Below, one piece after another: positions 33,958 to 45,400 of a DNA stretch of 64,000 nt. Positions within the stretch are counted from its first letter, which is position 1. Each line of letters begins with the position of its first letter. The notes under the pieces are model-generated. The model was not told where the DNA came from. It saw only the letters and a program-made list of their open reading frames with translations, and did not search any database. Source of the DNA: Gordonia oryzae (GTDB lineage: Bacteria > Actinomycetota > Actinomycetes > Mycobacteriales > Mycobacteriaceae); NCBI RefSeq assembly GCF_003797185.1, contig NZ_RKMH01000014.1:1-64000 (forward strand). Reading direction: 5' to 3'. The translations under genes and the position numbers were made by a program.

Positions 33958-36010
33958 CCGACTGCGTCACCCCTTCTGCGTCACCCTTCGGCGACTCCCC
34001 CGCGGTGTCTGCTCCCGCGGTGGTTTCATCCTGCGCGCCGAGCGAATCGGTGAGCGTCGCCGCCAGCAGCCGGGCGAACGCGGCCGGGTCGTCGAGTTCG
34101 CCGCCTTCGGCGATCAGCGCCATGCCGTAGACGAGTCGGGCAGTGTCGATGAGCGCTTGGTGATCGGTGGTGGCGCCGAACGCCTTGTTCAGCCCGACGA
34201 CCAACGGGTGCCCTGCGTTGAGTTCGAGTGCCCGCTTGGTCTTGGGCACCTCCTGACCCGAGGCCCGATACAGCTTCTCCAACTGCGGCGACATCGAGAA
34301 GTCGTCGCCGACGAGGCACGCCGCCGATTCCGTGAGTCGTTTGGACAGCCGCGCCTCGGTGATGTCATCGGAGAGCGACTCGCCCAGCCACGTCAGCAAA
34401 CCCTCGAAGTCCTTGGCCTTCTCGTCGTCGGCATCGTCGGCGTCGGGGTCCCCATCGATGGCGTCGAGATCAACGGCGCCCTTGGCCACCGATCGGAACT
34501 GCTTGCCCTCGAACTCCAGGCCGGCACCGACCCACATCTCGTCCACCGGATCGGCGAGGATCAGCACCTCAATCCCCTTGGCGCGGAATGCCTCCAGATG
34601 CGGGGAGCTCTCGATCTGCTGACGCGACTCACCGGTCATGTAGTAGATCGACTCTTGTTTTTCCGGCATCCGGCCGACGTAGTCGGCCAGCGACGTCAGT
34701 TCCTCGTCGCTGTGGGTGGAGGCGAACACCGACGCCTTGAGGACGGCATCGCGGTTGTCGACGTCGTTGACCAGACCTTCCTTCAACACCCGACCGAAGC
34801 TCGACCAGAAGGTCTGGTAGTCCTCAGGCCGGGAGCTGCGCATCTCGCTGACCGTCGAGATGACCTTCTTGGTGAGTCGGCGCCGGATGGCTCGGATCTG
34901 CCGGTCCTGCTGCAGGATTTCCCGGGACACGTTGAGCGACAGGTCCGCGGCGTCGACGACACCCTTGACGAACCTCAGGTACTCGGGCATCAGCTCTTCG
35001 CAGTCATCCATGATGAACACGCGCTTGACGTAGAGGGAGATGCCGACGTTGCGCTCGCGCATGAACAGGTCGAACGGCGCCTGGGTGGGGATGAAGAGCA
35101 GAGCCTGGTACTCGAATGTGCCCTCGGCCTTGAGCGTGATGATCTCCAGAGGCTTGTCCCACGCATGGGAGACGTGCCGGTAGAACTCCTCGTATTCCTC
35201 GTCAGAGACCTCATCGCGCGAGCGCGCCCACAGCGCCTTCATCGAGTTGATGGTCTCGGGCTCGACGGTGGTGACAGTGGTCGGCTCACCGCCCTCGTCC
35301 TCGGCGGGCGTGGTGGTGGTCTTCTCCACATCCATCCGGATCGGCCAGCCGATGAAGTCGGAGTACTTCTTGACCAACGAGCGCAAGGTGGCCTGGTCGG
35401 TGTAATCGTGCAGGTGGTTCTCGGTGTCGACGGGCTTGAGCGTCAAGGTGACGGCGGTGCCCTGCGGCGCGTCGGCGACCTCGTCGAGGGTGTAGGTGCC
35501 GTCCCCGGTCGACTCCCATCTGGTACCGGTTGCCTCTCCCGCCTTCTTGGTGACCAGGGTGACGGTGTCGGCGACCATGAACGTGGAATAGAAGCCGATT
35601 CCGAACTGGCCGATCAGCTCATCGGTCGCAGCGGAGTCGGACCCGGACCTCTGGGCTTCGGCGAGCTGTTTGCGCAACTCCGCGGTACCGGACTTGGCGA
35701 GGGTGCCGATCAGATCGACCACCTCATCGCGCGACATGCCGATGCCGTTGTCGCGCACGGTCAGCGACCGCGGACCCGACTCGTCATCGGCGGGCGTCAC
35801 GGTCTCAAGCGTGATGTGCAGATCCGACGTGTCAACGTCGAGATCCTTGTTCAGCAACGACTCCAGCCGCAGCTTGTCGAGCGCGTCCGAGGCGTTCGAG
35901 ACCAACTCCCGCAGGAAGCTGTCCTTGTTGGAGTAGATCGAGTGGACCATCAGGTCCAGCAGCTGCCGGGTCTCGGCCTGAAATTCTCTGACTTCTGATG
36001 CAGTACTCAT
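33950..36010 (-). CDS. htpG: Chaperone HtpG (Hsp90)
   Basis: A 686-residue Hsp90-family chaperone that helps fold client proteins using ATP. The N-terminal GHKL ATPase shows [32 protein letters not shown] and [14 protein letters not shown]; the middle domain and a C-terminal dimer domain follow. Bacterial HtpG lacks the MEEVD tail, as here. I start at the ATG at 36010, preceded by GGAGG, not at an in-frame ATG 15 bases earlier. An acidic insert ([13 protein letters not shown]) is present in the C-terminal region. The next gene on this strand overlaps its end. Confidence 0.96.
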
Positions 36011-36170
36011 CGACGACCTCCACATGCTCTTGGATCACCTATCCCCGACCGGGCGTGCGCCGCGCCGGGACAACGTCGGATTTTAGCGAGCCGTGAACGC
36101 AGTACCCTGAACAGGGTCTCGCACGATCGACGGCGCCCGGTCGCCGACCCGGAGGAGGTGACGACGGTAG

Positions 36171-36923
36171 ATGACGGTCCCGCGGATGATGCTCGTGCAC
36201 GCCCACCCCGACGACGAATCACTATGGACCGGCGGCACCATCGCCCGTCACGTCGAACTCGGCGGCGACGTGTCGGTGGTGACCGCGACCTGGGCGACGG
36301 GCACGTCGCGACACGGTGAACTGTGCAACGCCCTCACCGAGCTCGGGGTGACACGCGAGCCGATCATGCTGGGATTCGCCGACGACGGGGTCCCCGTGTC
36401 AGCGCCCGGCGCGAGAAGATTCTGCGACGTCAGCTTTGACAAGCAAGTGCGAATTCTGGTCGGCCACATCCGCCGTCTGCGTCCGGAGATCCTGCTCACC
36501 TACGATCCGGTCGGCATCTACGGGCACCGCGATCATGTGCACGCGCACCGGCTGGCACTCGCGGCCGCCGATGCCGCGGGCGCTTCCATGCTCCATCGGA
36601 GTACCGGACCGGCCTGGCGCATCCGTTCGGTCTACATGGCCACCATCGCCGACTGGATGATCGAGGACGTCGTCGACGACTTCTTCCCGACGATCTCCCG
36701 GTACGCCCTGCCGGGTACGCCATCCTCGGGCATCGACCTCGAACTCGACGTGTCGGCGTGGGTCAAGAAGAAGGCCGCGGCGGTCGCCTCACATCGCTCG
36801 GAAGTGGAACGCAGTCAGATGATCTCGAGCCTGATGAACCTGCCGCGCGAACGACGTGACCGGCTCTTCGGCACCGAGTGCTATATCCGCCGCGACCTGG
36901 TGCGCGGCGGCGTCGATCTGTGA
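36171..36923 (+). CDS. PIG-L/LmbE-family zinc deacetylase (MshB/Mca-like)
   Basis: A 250-residue enzyme of the LmbE family, zinc-dependent hydrolases of N-acetylglucosaminyl groups and amides. The zinc motif AHPDDE (residues 10-15) is followed by the catalytic loop with DPVGIYGHRDHVHAH, which contributes the third zinc-binding His. In actinobacteria the family includes MshB (mycothiol synthesis) and Mca (mycothiol conjugate cleavage); the sequence is shorter than both, so it may be another member. GGAGGAGG lies upstream of the ATG. It is divergent from htpG. Confidence 0.85.
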   Translation: MTVPRMMLVHAHPDDESLWTGGTIARHVELGGDVSVVTATWATGTSRHGELCNALTELGVTREPIMLGFADDGVPVSAPGARRFCDVSFDKQVRILVGHIRRLRPEILLTYDPVGIYGHRDHVHAHRLALAAADAAGASMLHRSTGPAWRIRSVYMATIADWMIEDVVDDFFPTISRYALPGTPSSGIDLELDVSAWVKKKAAAVASHRSEVERSQMISSLMNLPRERRDRLFGTECYIRRDLVRGGVDL

Positions 36924-36973
36924 GAAATGTGCTGCCACCCCGTTGTCCGCGCAGTCAACCGCCGACTCCACCA

Positions 36974-39019
36974 TCATTGACCCGCCGGGGAGGAGCGCAA
37001 TCCGCTCGCGCGGTGCACGCGTCGACCGACCGCCGCCCGTAGGGTCTGCGGGGTTCCGACGATCCGAACCCGCGACTTGGCACGAGTGATGGCGGTGTAG
37101 AGCAGTTCCCGGGTGAGCAGCGGAGAATCCGGCGGTGGCAGAACGACGGTCACCGCATCGAATTGGCTGCCCTGACTGCGATGGATGGTCATGGCGTAGG
37201 CCCACATCGTCTCGGCCAGCCGCGCCGGCGGTACGAACATTGGATCGCTGAATTCGCTGCGCCGGAAGGCAACGGTCGGCGACGGATCGCCGGCCTGCGC
37301 GATCACCACGCCGCAGTCCCCGTTGAACACCCGATTCTGCCGATCGTTGGCGGTCACCAGAATCGGCATCCCGGGCTGTGGCGCCGCGAGCTCGATGGTC
37401 ACGGGCGAGTGCCCGGCGATCTCACCGCACCAGTCGACGATCTGGCGCGTCCACCCCTGCACACCCCACCGTCCCGCACGGTGGGCACACAACACCCGGT
37501 GTGAATCGAGAACCTGCAACGCGGTCGGCGCATCGCCAACGCGGGCCGCCGACCACAGCTCGGTGACCCAGGCGAGGACGTCTCGGTGGATCGCGGGATC
37601 GTCAGGCTCGACGAGCGTGATGTCGGCCAGCTGGCCGGAGCCGATGAGATCGAGCACGCGATCGCCGTCACCGTCATTGACTGCTGCGGCGACCGTGGCG
37701 ATGCCGTCGCGGTTGCGGAAGTTGCGGGTCAGTTCGACGATGCCATCGGCCACACGCGGACGTTCGGATGCGGTGATCCGCGACTCGTCGACCAAGGCCA
37801 GGATCTCGGCATCGAGTGCGGTCCCACTGTCGTGGTCTGCGCCGCTGGGGTGGTCTGCGCCGCTGGGGTGGTCTGCGCTAGCGGGGTGTGTTGCGCCGCT
37901 GGAGTGCCGCTCGACGAGGTCGGCGAGCACCGCACCTGCTTCCACCGACGCGAGCTGATGGGGATCGCCCACCAGTATCAGGCGCGCATCGGGGCGTACC
38001 GCCTCGAGGAGGTGACTCATCGCGGTGACCGACAGCATGGAGGTCTCGTCGACGATCACGACGTCGTGCGGCAACCGGTTACCCCGCCCATAGCGCGGCC
38101 GCGAACCGGGTCGCCAGCCCAACAATCCGTGAACGGTCACCGCGTGTACCGGTGGGCTGCCTGCCGAGTCGCCCGTGACCGAAGAGTCGGGGCCGAGCCC
38201 GCGGCTCATTCCGTCGAGTGAGGCCTGTAGCTGGGCGACTGCCCGGCCGGTGGGAGCGCACACCGCGATGTGCAGTCGTGCCGAGGCGAGCCGATCGAGC
38301 ACGGCGAGGATGCGCGCAACGGTGTAGGTCTTGCCGGTACCCGGACCTCCGGTGAGCACCGAGGTCCACCGCGAGGCGGCGACGGCGGCAGCCAGCCGCT
38401 GTCGCGGTACCAGGCCGGCGCCCGCGCCGAAGACCTCGTCGAGGGCACCGCTGACCCGCTCTGCGGAGACGACAGGCCTCGACGCGGCCCGTTCGGTGAG
38501 GACGGTGCGGATCACTTGCTCCTGCTGAAAATACTTGCGCAGGTAGATCAATGGCCCGTCGACAGTGTCGGCGACGACCAGCGGGCGCAAAGGGCCGCCT
38601 GCGGCGCCGACGACCAGCGGACTCGCGCGCAGCCCGTCGACAAGCTCGTCGGCGGACGGCAGTGCCGGCATCACCGCCCGCCCGTCCGCTCCGACGGCAC
38701 CGCCCACTGCGGGCGCGGAGTCGGGTTCTGGTCGCGCGGCGATGTCGGACAGGTCGCGGACCGCCAGACAGGTCGAGCCCAGACGCACCGCACGCACAGC
38801 CAGCGCTGCGGCGAACTCGGCAATCTCGGACACCGGTTCACCGCACATGCGGACCAGTCGGGTCGCTACGTGCACGTCGGCGGCGTCGAGGATTCCGACG
38901 GCGTTGGCATCACCGAGCAGCCCGCGGGCCCCGTGTACCCGCCTGCCGTCATCGACGCGAGCGCCCGGGCCGGTGAGATCATCGACCGGGGCGAGGGTGT
39001 CCGGTGTGGGCGGCGTCAC
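36974..39019 (-). CDS. recD: Exodeoxyribonuclease V alpha chain RecD
   Basis: A 681-residue superfamily I helicase, the fast 5'-3' motor of RecBCD, which processes broken DNA ends. Walker A is LTGGPGTGKTYTVAR (near residue 225), motif II is VIVDETSMLS, and the final TIHRSQGSQFDAVTVVLP is motif V. I start at the GTG at 39019, which overlaps the recB stop (GTGA). In the middle there is an insertion of HPSGAD-like hexapeptides coded by an 18-base tandem repeat. It is the last gene of the recC-recB-recD operon. Confidence 0.94.
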   Translation of the reverse strand: MTPPTPDTLAPVDDLTGPGARVDDGRRVHGARGLLGDANAVGILDAADVHVATRLVRMCGEPVSEIAEFAAALAVRAVRLGSTCLAVRDLSDIAARPEPDSAPAVGGAVGADGRAVMPALPSADELVDGLRASPLVVGAAGGPLRPLVVADTVDGPLIYLRKYFQQEQVIRTVLTERAASRPVVSAERVSGALDEVFGAGAGLVPRQRLAAAVAASRWTSVLTGGPGTGKTYTVARILAVLDRLASARLHIAVCAPTGRAVAQLQASLDGMSRGLGPDSSVTGDSAGSPPVHAVTVHGLLGWRPGSRPRYGRGNRLPHDVVIVDETSMLSVTAMSHLLEAVRPDARLILVGDPHQLASVEAGAVLADLVERHSSGATHPASADHPSGADHPSGADHDSGTALDAEILALVDESRITASERPRVADGIVELTRNFRNRDGIATVAAAVNDGDGDRVLDLIGSGQLADITLVEPDDPAIHRDVLAWVTELWSAARVGDAPTALQVLDSHRVLCAHRAGRWGVQGWTRQIVDWCGEIAGHSPVTIELAAPQPGMPILVTANDRQNRVFNGDCGVVIAQAGDPSPTVAFRRSEFSDPMFVPPARLAETMWAYAMTIHRSQGSQFDAVTVVLPPPDSPLLTRELLYTAITRAKSRVRIVGTPQTLRAAVGRRVHRASGLRSSPAGQ
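37834..37905 (+). repeat. 18-base tandem repeat, four units, inside recD
   Basis: The units, of which GGTCTGCGCCGCTGGGGT is the first, are in register and keep the recD frame, giving six-residue repeats of the HPSGAD type on the minus strand. The first two units are identical and the last two have drifted. Confidence 0.9.
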
Positions 39020-42000
39020 CGTGGCGCTCCCGCCAGCAGGTCCGAGAGGGTCGTGATCAGCTCCGCGGGTACCGACCACTCGAAGACACCGCACCCCGGC
39101 GGTGTCGCCGGTCCGGCCATCCCGCGGACGAAGTGGTATTGCACCGGACCGAGATGCGCCGCGGCCACGTACCCGGGCAGCCTCCAGCGCAAATAGCGAT
39201 GCAGCGCAACCGAATACAGCAATGCCTGCAATGGATAGTGGGAGCGGATCATCTCCGCGGCCATCGCCTCGGCCGAGAAGTCCTCGACCATCAACTCCCC
39301 CGGGTGCAGGCGATTGGTCTTGTAGTCCACCACGACGAAGCGCCCGTCGGGGATTCGCAGCACCGAATCGATGCTGCCGGTGAGGAATCCACGCAGACGC
39401 TGGGCGGGCAGCGCCGCGAGGATGGGCACATACGGTCGCAGAAGATCGTCCGATGGCAGCAGGTCACTCATCAGATCGGCGATGGCGGCCAGTGGTGCGC
39501 CCGCGCCGGCCGGGGCACCCCCGGCCATCTCGGTCGTCCCCAGCGGCATCTCGAAATCCATCTCGGCCAACCGATCTCGCGGGCCGATACTCCAGAGGTC
39601 ACCGAATCCGAGTGGCGTGGTGAGTACCTTGTCGAGGGCGGAGGTCAATGCGTCGACATTCACCGGCATCCCATATCGAGATGCTGATCGCTCGCACAGT
39701 TCGCGCACATGAACTCGCCGATCGGGCGCGGAGGTGTCGACGTACTCGAGGGTCTCGTGCACAAGGGTGCCGAAGGTCGCACCGAACGGCATGCCATTCA
39801 TCGGTGACGGAGTTCCGGCCCGCGTGTCGGTAACAACGATCGGCAGTGCCTCCTCAACCACCTCGACGGGCTCGTCGACCACCGACTGCGCCTCCGGTTC
39901 GGGTTCGTTGCCGCGGTCGGTGTCGCCAGAACCGAATGACGCGTGTCCGGCGGCGGCGATGATCGCCGAATACGACGTACGCCGCCACCCGCTGTCGATC
40001 CGACCGCCGAACACCGCCGCGGAGAGCTCGTTCGGCGACCGCTCGGCGGTGTCGGACACCCACCGCCCGGGGTCGAGGCCGCCGGCGGATTCGACACTGA
40101 TGGTGTCGGTACCTGCACCGAGCTGAACGAGCCGGGCCTCGCATTCGTCGGGATCGGGCACCCGCACCGACTCCGCGACGGTGGTTCCCGGCTTCATATA
40201 GCCGGGCGGGTGTCCGAAGATGAGACGATGCAGCGCCGAGTGGCTGGTACCGCGCGACGGTGCCCACCAGGCAACCACCTGCGACCCGGCGCGGGTCAGC
40301 GCCACGTACAGCTTGCGCAGGTCCTCCCCAGCATCCTCGGAGATGCTGCGACGCAGGCGTTCGGGACGCCCGGTGGTGTCCAGACCGCCGACGTCGAGGT
40401 GCCGGTCACCATTGTCGTCGTGGTAACGGAAGGTCTTCGGCGAGGAGTTGCGGGCAGCGTCCCAGCCGAACGGCACGTAGACGATCGGGAACTGCAGCCC
40501 CTTACTGGCGTGCACCGTCATGATCTGCACGACCTGGGTATCGCGGTCGAGCCGGCGGGTCTGCTCCTCCGAACGCCGCCACAATGATTCATCGGCGATG
40601 CGATCGGCCAGCCACTCCACCAGACTCGAGAGCCCGCAGCCCTCCTCCACCACATGGCGATTGCACACCGTCGAGACCTGCAGTAGATCGGTGAGCATCC
40701 GCTCGCCGTCGGCGCCGGCGAGCACACGACCGGCCACACCGTGGTCGCCGAGAATCCGCTGAGCCATTGCGGCGAAACCGCTGTCGTCGAAAGTCCGTGC
40801 CAAATCCGCCAACCCGGCCGCCAACTCGGTCAGCTCGGCGTCGCCGGCACCGGCCAGCCGCTCAGGGCTCCAGCCGATGAGCGGTGTCAGGGCAGCCAGC
40901 GCCACCCGATCGTGACGTGCGGGCGATTCGATCGCCCTGAGCACCCACAACCAGTGCCGGGCACTCATGGTGGCAAACACACTCGTACCGGTCCCCACCA
41001 CCGACCCGATACCGTAGGCGCCCAGCGCGTTTTGCAACGGCTCGATGGTGCGGTTGGCCGACACCAATATCGCGATGTCACCTGGGAGCACGTCACGGAC
41101 TCCGGAGTCGGTGGTGAGCCGCATGCCCGACGCGAGCAGCGACGCGACATCGGCGGCGACATCGGCGATAACCGCCTCCCGGACATCGTTGACCGAGGCG
41201 AATGCGCTGTTGCGCATGAGGACCGGAAAATCGTCGTGGCGAAACCAGCGCACGCGCAGCGATGGCACTGGCGTTCGGGCAACGGGGCCGGTCTCCGACG
41301 AGGTGAGCCGGCTGCCCGGGCGGTGGGCACTCACCTGGTGCACCGTGATCTGGTCGTTTCCGAGATTGGCGCCGCCGTAGATCCTGAATAACGCCTCGAC
41401 GAGATTCTCGTCAGAGCGCCAATTGGTGTCGAGGGCCAGGCGCTGCCCCGCCACCCGCACCGCGTCGAGGTAACTGAGGATCTCCGCGCCGCGGAAGGCA
41501 TAGATGGATTGTTTGGGGTCGCCGACGAGCACCAGACGCCGCTGACCGTGAAAGCACCGGCGCAGGATCTCCCATTGAAGCGGGTCGGTGTCCTGGAACT
41601 CGTCGACGAGGATCAACTCGAAAGTGTCGCGGATACGCGCACACGCGTCGGCGCCGATTTTCTCGTCGATCACGATGCGATACAAGATCATCTGCAGATC
41701 GTCGTAGGTCCGCAACCGGCACTCGCGTTTGCGGCGCTCGACGATCTCGCGCACGCGGTGACAGAAGTTGACGCGACGGGTCGCGGCACGGTCGGCCCGC
41801 GGTGCGCCCTCGGCGTCGGCGACACCGGCCGGGACGAGGTCGACGGCCGGATTGCGCACGGCCTCCTTGGCGATGGTCACCGCATCGTCGAAGCTGAACA
41901 CAGGATCGTCGGGGTCTCGCCCGAAACCGCGCAAGTACAGATCCTGGGCAGTCTCCTCGACGAGATCGTCGACGTCCTCCACGATCTCGTAGACCAATTC

Positions 42001-42492
42001 GCGTTCACCGAGGAACCCGAGCGCCTCGAGCATGCGGTTGCAGAAGGTGTGGGTGGTGGCAATGGTCGACGCGTCGAAGTCCGACAGGGCGCGCGCGAGT
42101 CGATCCCGGCGCAGCGCAATCGTCTCGGCGCCACCGGTGAGCATCAGCGTCAGCAGTTCATCCGGGTCGGCGTCGGGCGTCTGCGCGGAATCGGCGCCGG
42201 GGTCCGGCTCGCCGGCTCGGGCGTCGATCGCGGTGAGCAGACCGGTGAGGCGTTCACGCATCCGTTCGCGGAGTTCGGCGGTCGCCGATCTGCTGAAGGT
42301 GACCAGCAGCAGCTTGTCGATCGGCACTCCCTCGACGATATGCCGGGCCGCGATCCCGACGATCGCGTAGGTCTTCCCGGTTCCCGCGCTGGCCTCGAGC
42401 ACGGTGGTCAGCTCGGCGAGGGGCTCGTCGAGCCGGAAGGGACGAGGGGCGTCGAGCCGGCCGTGGGCGACACCTGCTGCGGGGAAGGTCAT
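39016..42492 (-). CDS. recB: Exodeoxyribonuclease V beta chain RecB
   Basis: A 1158-residue helicase-nuclease, the 3'-5' motor and nuclease of RecBCD. Walker A is LEASAGTGKTYAIV (Lys40), motif II is LVDEFQDTDPLQWEILRR, and the C-terminal nuclease keeps VVDYKTNRLHPGEL, the DYKT motif of RecB-family nucleases. I start at the ATG at 42492 since it overlaps the recC stop (ATGA); the in-frame codons upstream lie inside recC. Its own stop overlaps recD. This protein is one third of a complete, apparently functional RecBCD. Confidence 0.95.
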   Translation of the reverse strand: MTFPAAGVAHGRLDAPRPFRLDEPLAELTTVLEASAGTGKTYAIVGIAARHIVEGVPIDKLLLVTFSRSATAELRERMRERLTGLLTAIDARAGEPDPGADSAQTPDADPDELLTLMLTGGAETIALRRDRLARALSDFDASTIATTHTFCNRMLEALGFLGERELVYEIVEDVDDLVEETAQDLYLRGFGRDPDDPVFSFDDAVTIAKEAVRNPAVDLVPAGVADAEGAPRADRAATRRVNFCHRVREIVERRKRECRLRTYDDLQMILYRIVIDEKIGADACARIRDTFELILVDEFQDTDPLQWEILRRCFHGQRRLVLVGDPKQSIYAFRGAEILSYLDAVRVAGQRLALDTNWRSDENLVEALFRIYGGANLGNDQITVHQVSAHRPGSRLTSSETGPVARTPVPSLRVRWFRHDDFPVLMRNSAFASVNDVREAVIADVAADVASLLASGMRLTTDSGVRDVLPGDIAILVSANRTIEPLQNALGAYGIGSVVGTGTSVFATMSARHWLWVLRAIESPARHDRVALAALTPLIGWSPERLAGAGDAELTELAAGLADLARTFDDSGFAAMAQRILGDHGVAGRVLAGADGERMLTDLLQVSTVCNRHVVEEGCGLSSLVEWLADRIADESLWRRSEEQTRRLDRDTQVVQIMTVHASKGLQFPIVYVPFGWDAARNSSPKTFRYHDDNGDRHLDVGGLDTTGRPERLRRSISEDAGEDLRKLYVALTRAGSQVVAWWAPSRGTSHSALHRLIFGHPPGYMKPGTTVAESVRVPDPDECEARLVQLGAGTDTISVESAGGLDPGRWVSDTAERSPNELSAAVFGGRIDSGWRRTSYSAIIAAAGHASFGSGDTDRGNEPEPEAQSVVDEPVEVVEEALPIVVTDTRAGTPSPMNGMPFGATFGTLVHETLEYVDTSAPDRRVHVRELCERSASRYGMPVNVDALTSALDKVLTTPLGFGDLWSIGPRDRLAEMDFEMPLGTTEMAGGAPAGAGAPLAAIADLMSDLLPSDDLLRPYVPILAALPAQRLRGFLTGSIDSVLRIPDGRFVVVDYKTNRLHPGELMVEDFSAEAMAAEMIRSHYPLQALLYSVALHRYLRWRLPGYVAAAHLGPVQYHFVRGMAGPATPPGCGVFEWSVPAELITTLSDLLAGAPR

Positions 42493-45400
42493 CTGATCAC
42501 CTCGTGTTCGACGACGGGTCCCCACAGCCGGCGCGCGAGCGTGGTGAAGACCGGCTCACCCGACACCAGGCCGACCTGCGCCCAGGGTGCGGTATCGGCG
42601 GCGCAGACCGCGGTCAACGTGTCGAACTGGACGGGCGCGGTGACGTCGGCGCCGTACACCAACCGCAGATAAGGGTCGGTATGCGCGCCGAACTTGCCGG
42701 CGAACGCGGTGGCCGCGGCATTCAGCGCGATCCTCTCCGAACTCCCGCTCGCGCGTGTGATGCCATAGGCGGCACCGGGATCCAGCGGTAGCGGCACTAC
42801 GGTGTGCAGACCGAGCCGACGGATCGCAACGAGCTCGGCGAGCAAGGCTAGCGGATCGTCAGGGCTGGCCAGGCGGACCACGGAGACCCCCGGTGCCTTG
42901 CGATCGGCGCGGCCGATCATCGTCGTCGAGTCGATCATCGGACCGTCGACCACGCCGCATCGTTGCGCCGCAGCGAGCGTGACGAGCCGAATCCAAGCCG
43001 AAAGTCGGTGTTTGGCTCGCACTTTCGAGTAGGTCGCGGCGACGATGCCAGTACCGAAGACATCGCCGACGCTACCATGCACCCGGGTGCCGTCCGGGAG
43101 GTCGAGCACGAAGTCACGAGTGAGGGCATCTGAGTCCCGCAGACCGACTGCCGCGTCGTACACCGCACCGACCTGACGTGAGATGCGGATCAGTTCGCGT
43201 CGCCCGAATTCGGCGGGCGGCAGGGTGCCACGACGCATCTCGGCCATCTGGCAGTCCCGGAGATCGGCGCCGGCGAGCATACGTGCCAGCAGCCGGTCAC
43301 CGATCGCCCACTCCTCGAGACCCGCAACCCTGACCTCGAGTCGGTCGGAATCGTCGTGCTCCTCATCAGGCATCCGGGCACCGAGACGCTGTCGGACGAA
43401 CCCCTCGATGGGATTGGCGAAAAATGAGACGAGCGAAGTCAATTCGACGTCGGAATCGGTGTCGGGGGCGGCGGTCCCAAGGTCGGCACCGGCGATCGGC
43501 CGTACCGGCTGCTTCCCACCCCGTAAGGCACGTGCTCCGGCGAGCAGTCCCCGATCGAAACTGAACGGACCCGGCACACCACCGACGCCACCGGACTCGA
43601 AGTTGCGGGCATCGAAGCCGTGCAGGGTGTGCCGGCGGATCACCTCGGCAGCCCGGATATCGCAGAGGGTGGCAACCGTGTCGGCGAGTTCGCTGACGAC
43701 CACCGCCGGCGGCACCCGACTGCCCGAGACCGGGTCGGCGCCGGTGTAGAAGACCAGGAAGTGTTCCTGCGCGGCGGTCAGCGCGTCGAGGAACAACTGG
43801 CGATCCTCGGCGCGGGGGTTGCGTTCACCGACCAGCGGAACCCGACCCAGGATGTCGTCACCGTCAACGCGCAACGCCCTCGGGAAGGCATCGGCGTCGA
43901 TGCCGAGCAGCACGATGACCCGGTGCGGTACCGAGCGCATCGGCACCAGCGTGCACACCGTCAATTCACCCGTGCGGAAGTTGGCCCGCGTCGGGCGCCC
44001 GGCGATCATCATCGCGACGAGATCGCGCACATCGGAGAGCCGCAACAGACGCCCACCAGCAGATGCGAGCGCCTCGGACTCACATGCGAGTGCCTCGGTG
44101 ATGGATCGGTGCGCCTGCGCCGTCTGCCATTCGTCACCGGGCGCGGTCTCGGTCAACTCATCGACGACTGCGATCAGGCTCTCGGCCCAGTCCGCCGCCG
44201 CCGCGGACCCCGACAGGCGCACCACGAGCGCGCCCAGTCGGTCGACGAATTCGATCAGCCGTCCCGCCAGGTCGATCTGGGTGCTCTCCACTCCCTCCAG
44301 TGGCAGTGCGGCACCGAGCCATTCACCGTCGTCCTCCTCGGCGACGACGCCGAGCGCCACCCGGTCGAGTCCGGCGGAGAAGGTTCCCTGACCGAAACCC
44401 GAGAGGCCGAACCGCTTTCGTTGCGTCTCATCGATTCCCCACCGGATTCCGCTGCACGAGAGCCATTCTCGTACCCAGTCCAGGTCGTCGTCACTCATCG
44501 CGAAACGACGGCTCACCGGATCACGCGTCAACAGGTCGGTGACCTGGCTCGCGGTGATGCGACCGACGGCCAGTTCGACGACGGTGGCCACCACGTCGAG
44601 GACCGGATTGAGGTGACGCAGACCGCGATCGGCGAGGCGGACCCGCAACGCGGCGGCCGGGTGGTCCAGACCGCTCTGGCCGAAGCCGCCGCGGATCAAC
44701 GGCGCGAACGTCTCGACGTCCGGGCACATTACGATTACGTCGCGCGGTTGCAGGGTCGGGTCGGCGTCGAACAGATGCAGAAGCCGGTCCCGCAGCGCCT
44801 CGACCTGCCGTTCGGGGCCATGACAGGCGTGGATCTCGATCGAGTCGTCCGCGGTACATGTGCCACGGTCCGCGCGTGGATCGGAATCATCGCGGATGCC
44901 GGCCTGCACCATCTGCAGCACCGTCGCCGGCGGTCGGTCACCCGTCCGGTGGTACATCTCGGTGTCGAGGTGCCCGGCGATGGACAGCTGTAATTCCTGC
45001 ACATCGTGGGACAGCCCCGCCAGCAACGGATTTCGCAACGACGGTGAACGCCACGCCGTGCGCCGGGAATCAGCGGGTGCCGCCGTCGTGGCCACCGCAC
45101 GCCACAATGCGGGACCGGGGTGCGGCACGAACAGGTGCACATCGCGGTGGACACCGAGCGCCGAGGCCACCTGCCGGAACGTCTGGGTGATACGGGTCGG
45201 CCCGAATACCGACAACCGCGGCGGGAGGTCCACAGCGTCGGGGTCGGCGCGCACGGCTTCGCACACTGCATCGAGTCGCTCCACCGGGTGCGCGGCCCCG
45301 ATGCGTTCGCGGACGGCAAGCCAGAACCGGGGCTGCCACGCCATGTCGTCGGGCAGAGCCGCACCGGCACCGTCGCGCTGCCCACCGGCAGCCCAGTCGG

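Noticed and set aside
33359..35998. 879-codon plus-strand frame opposite htpG
   Set aside because: It is a shadow of htpG and its neighbour; the product is low in structure and unlike known proteins.
37834..37905. CRISPR-like array
   Set aside because: The units are directly adjacent with no spacers and keep the recD reading frame, so this is a coding tandem repeat.
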